Origin: Comamonadaceae bacterium | Lineage (GTDB): Bacteria; Pseudomonadota; Gammaproteobacteria; Burkholderiales; Burkholderiaceae | DNA length: 8,095 nt | Direction of reading: 5' to 3' | Assembly: GCA_947505915.1 (NCBI GenBank) | Contig: CANNNH010000055.1 | Coordinates: 1 to 8,095 of the forward strand | Part shown: positions 6,575 through 8,095 of the stretch, piece by piece | How the letters are laid out: every line of letters starts with the position of its first letter | How positions within the stretch are numbered: the stretch's first letter is position 1 | The notes under the pieces: generated by a model | Told to the model about the DNA's origin: nothing | Databases searched by the model: none | What the model saw: the letters and a program-made list of their open reading frames with translations, nothing else | Translations under genes and position numbers: made by a program

Positions 6575-8095
6575 TCAAGGGGCGCGCAAAAACAGCACGC
6601 TGCGGGTGTGCGCGTCCACATCGGGCGCGTCCAACCACTGCCCCCGGCTGCGGCCTTGGGCATGCATGAGTGCTTGGTCGCTGTAGTGCGCGTCACCCCA
6701 CACGCCACTTTGCCCCACCGGCAATACGCCTTGCGCCAACTGCGGCTGAGCAAAGTCGATCACGCGCCGGGTTGAAGGCCCATAGGTGACCTTCCACGGC
6801 GCGGTGCCCAGGGGGTGGCTTTGGTTGTTGGGCACTTCGCGCCCACCGGCCAGGCCAAACGGCCCGACATTGAACACCCAGTCCAAGGGGCTGACCCGGC
6901 CCAAGGGATGCACATGGGTCAAGGTGTGCACTTGGCCCCATGCCCAGTTTTGAACCACGGGCCCCAAGGTGGTTTGCAAATGCGTCACGGTGGCGCGCCA
7001 CGCATCGGCCACCACCTGGGCACGGGTTTCCACGCCTGGGGTGTCGCGCCGATCCCACCACGGCGACTGTGCATGGGCGGCCAGACGGGGCAAGGCCTGG
7101 TCGGCCATGCGGGTGCGCAGAAACAAGCCCATCCACTCCGGCCCCAACTCGTCGGCCATGGCTTGTTGCAACACATCAAAGGCCAATTGGTTGGACAAGG
7201 TTGGGGCAATTTTGTCGGCCCCATGCTGGCCATCCCAAGCCAGCAGCAACTCGACCCACATGCGCTCCTCATCATTGGCGGCGGCGGCACGCAAGTCGTC
7301 CGCCATGGGTCGCCAACTGCGCACAAAGTAATCTGTCTTGGCGTCCAACTGCAAGGCCTGGGTGTTGCTGGTGTCCCAGCGCTCCGTGTCTTGACCGAGT
7401 TGTTGGTACAAGCGCCGCGCCCGGTCGCCCGTGTTGTAGTAGCCCGCGACCACGGTGGCCCCTGCGGGCTGGTGGTTGGCCGACACGATGAAGCCACGCG
7501 CCGGGTTTTCTTCTTGGGGGGTGCGCTCAAACGGCAAAAAACCCAGTTTGACCGCCTCGCCTCGGGCGTCATCCAAGATACGCGAAGGGTCTACCCCGTC
7601 GGGGCGAATGACCAAGCGGGCAGCGGCCCACCAGCCGATGTCGCCTTGCGCATTGGCCCACACCACGTTCAAACCTGGCGCGTGGACCAAGCTGGCCGCT
7701 TGGCGCGCTTTGTCCAAGGTGTTGGCGCGGTTGAGTTGGTAAAAGGCTTCGACGATGGGATTTTCGGTTTGGTACAGCGTCCACCACAAGGCCAAGGGTT
7801 GGCCCGCCGATGGCGAAGGCAAGGCATCGTTGATCACCGGCCCGTGGGGCGAACTGCGCACTTGCATCACCACGCTGTCCGCGCCTTTGACGGCGATGGT
7901 TTCTTCGCGCACGCTCAATTCCACCCAGGCGCCTTGGTGCCAGATGCGGTCGGGGTTTTTCGGGTCCACGGTCAGCGCCACCAAGTCGGTGTCGTCGTTT
8001 TGGAACATGGTCAGGTTCCAACCAAAATCTCGGTTGTGCCCCAGCAAGGCCATGGGGTTGAGCGCCAAGAAGTGGCCATACAACTCAAAGCCTGG
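6575..8095 (-). CDS. Penicillin acylase-family protein (Ntn hydrolase), C-terminal part, cut by the window edge
   Basis: C-terminal ~506 codons of a penicillin/acyl-homoserine-lactone acylase-type amidase, normally made as one precursor that is exported to the periplasm and self-cleaved into alpha and beta chains. The frame is open to the right edge (visible from P-G-F-E-L-Y-G), so the true start, signal peptide, alpha chain and catalytic beta-chain Ser1 are outside. Seen from the 5' end: LLGHNRDFGWNLT, SSPHGPVIN, then APGLNVVWANAQGDIGWWA (Asn codon at 7667-7669, probably the oxyanion-hole Asn of the family's N-x-x-x-A-x-x-x-G-x-I pattern), VSANHQPAG, and the C-terminal block GPSTRRVIDF with GQSGVWGDAHYSDQ. 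These fit the family closely. It converges on the Bug gene and is probably unrelated to it in regulation. Antibiotic, quorum-signal or other amide substrates cannot be told apart from this part. Confidence 0.92.
   Translation of the reverse strand, partial: PGFELYGHFLALNPMALLGHNRDFGWNLTMFQNDDTDLVALTVDPKNPDRIWHQGAWVELSVREETIAVKGADSVVMQVRSSPHGPVINDALPSPSAGQPLALWWTLYQTENPIVEAFYQLNRANTLDKARQAASLVHAPGLNVVWANAQGDIGWWAAARLVIRPDGVDPSRILDDARGEAVKLGFLPFERTPQEENPARGFIVSANHQPAGATVVAGYYNTGDRARRLYQQLGQDTERWDTSNTQALQLDAKTDYFVRSWRPMADDLRAAAANDEERMWVELLLAWDGQHGADKIAPTLSNQLAFDVLQQAMADELGPEWMGLFLRTRMADQALPRLAAHAQSPWWDRRDTPGVETRAQVVADAWRATVTHLQTTLGPVVQNWAWGQVHTLTHVHPLGRVSPLDWVFNVGPFGLAGGREVPNNQSHPLGTAPWKVTYGPSTRRVIDFAQPQLAQGVLPVGQSGVWGDAHYSDQALMHAQGRSRGQWLDAPDVDAHTRSVLFLRAP

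Noticed and set aside
6940..7491. Plus-strand open frame opposite the acylase gene
   Set aside because: It is antisense to clear acylase motifs, and its Pro/Arg/Ala/Trp-rich composition has no family resemblance.
1..8095. CRISPR array, transposase, integrase, phage or toxin-antitoxin genes
   Set aside because: No spaced repeats, terminal inverted repeats or such proteins are seen on either strand; the window is covered by ordinary transport and enzyme genes.

Overview
The window looks like a chromosomal segment of a betaproteobacterium, most likely Burkholderiales and probably Comamonadaceae. The grounds are its GC-rich coding (about 60% by eye), a Bug-type solute receptor with no transport partner, and tightly packed Liv-type ABC genes. 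It is almost entirely protein-coding. I see no rRNA, tRNA, CRISPR array, insertion sequence or phage gene.

Left part, minus strand (about 4498 down to 48): a complete ABC importer operon of the branched-chain amino acid (HAAT/Liv) type. In transcription order it is permease livH, permease livM, ATPase livG, ATPase livF and, last, the periplasmic binding protein. The first four genes overlap by 1, 4 and 11 bases. The binding-protein gene follows after a 15-base gap with its own good ribosome-binding site. The ligand cannot be read from sequence; 'Liv' is a family label here.

Middle (4499-4658): about 160 bases of divergent control region between livH and a plus-strand gene pair. It holds three short inverted repeats and no convincing sigma-70 promoter. 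No regulator gene is visible in the window.

Right-middle, plus strand (4659-6460): a short-chain dehydrogenase/reductase (probably NAD-dependent) followed 29 bases later by a Bug/TctC-family periplasmic receptor, probably one transcript. With the divergent ABC operon this looks like a small catabolic island: two periplasmic capture systems, probably for organic acids or related metabolites, plus one oxidoreductase. That link is inferred from gene order only.

Far right, minus strand (8095 down to 6575): the C-terminal ~506 codons of a penicillin acylase-family N-terminal-nucleophile hydrolase. It is cut by the window edge and converges on the Bug gene across a 114-base gap with a plausible terminator for the acylase.

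I found no clearly novel system. The points worth a second look are the palindromes in the divergent region, the weakly defined livH start, the variant SDR glycine and NNAG motifs, the two lone C-terminal cysteines of the ABC binding protein, and the twin-arginine-like signal of the Bug receptor.
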